Assembly (NCBI GenBank): GCA_030323885.1
Contig: CM059186.1
Span: forward strand, 166,157,417-166,221,416
DNA from: Branchipolynoe longqiensis
Taxonomy: Eukaryota > Annelida > Polychaeta > Phyllodocida > Polynoidae
Length of the DNA stretch: 64,000 nt
Direction of reading: 5' to 3'
Shown here: positions 63,981-64,000 of the stretch, one piece after another
Numbering within the stretch: the first letter of the stretch is position 1
How the letters are laid out: the number at the start of each line of letters is the position of its first letter
Notes under the pieces: model-generated
Told to the model about the DNA's origin: nothing
Databases searched by the model: none
The model's input: the letters and a program-made list of their open reading frames with translations, nothing else
Made by a program: the position numbers and the translations under genes

Positions 63981-63999
63981 ATTTACTCTTTCCCCACAG
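63981..63999 (+). promoter_or_regulatory. splice-acceptor-like sequence at window end
   Basis: TTTACTCTTTCCCCACAG is a good polypyrimidine tract plus CAG acceptor one base before the window ends. It might open an exon of the next gene. Acceptor-like strings are common, so this alone is weak. Confidence 0.25.
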
Positions 64000-64000
64000 A

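Overview
This is a eukaryotic, gene-poor and repeat-saturated draft-genome window, most likely from a mollusc or another lophotrochozoan. Three things point there. The only cellular gene is split into exons with canonical GT/AG splice sites. The DNA is full of tRNA-headed SINEs, MITEs, LINE fragments and long simple-sequence arrays. Two copies of a SINE (59.8 and 63.3 kb) have the wording I associate with a SINE found widely in molluscs. That last point is from memory and was not searched. A run of exactly 500 N (50550-51049) is an assembly gap.

Layout. About 1-50 kb holds no coding exon that I recognise. It is an intergenic or intronic landscape made of (a) at least fifteen recognisable copies and several shorter fragments of one SINE family (SINE-A) on both strands, with two different tRNA-like heads on the same body; (b) three further tRNA-headed SINE families (B, C, D; the D copies lie in the gene region); (c) several short inverted-repeat DNA transposon families, including one of about 346 bp with TTAA target duplications (seven copies), one with 6-bp duplications (two copies), TA-duplicating families and a pogo-like element; (d) non-LTR fragments, two with visible 11-bp target duplications; (e) very long low-complexity tracts, which make most of the long open frames here meaningless. 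Nesting is frequent, so the order of several insertions can be read.

About 50-54 kb holds an LTR retrotransposon on the minus strand: gag-like reading frame, tandem-repeat leader, primer-binding-site-like sequence, and an LTR with overlapping TATA and AATAAA motifs. The element is broken by the assembly gap.

About 56.4-60.4 kb carries the last three coding exons of a ribonuclease T2-family gene on the plus strand. The exons join in frame and keep four cysteines of the C-terminal half. Exons with the catalytic histidine motifs were not found. The introns and 3' flank of this gene are loaded with repeats: a minisatellite, a LINE 3' end, a SINE 45 bp before the last exon, and an inverted-repeat transposon with perfect 27-bp ends starting 56 bp after the stop codon. 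The window ends with a splice-acceptor-like sequence.

No rRNA gene, convincing functional tRNA gene, CRISPR array or prokaryotic feature was seen.
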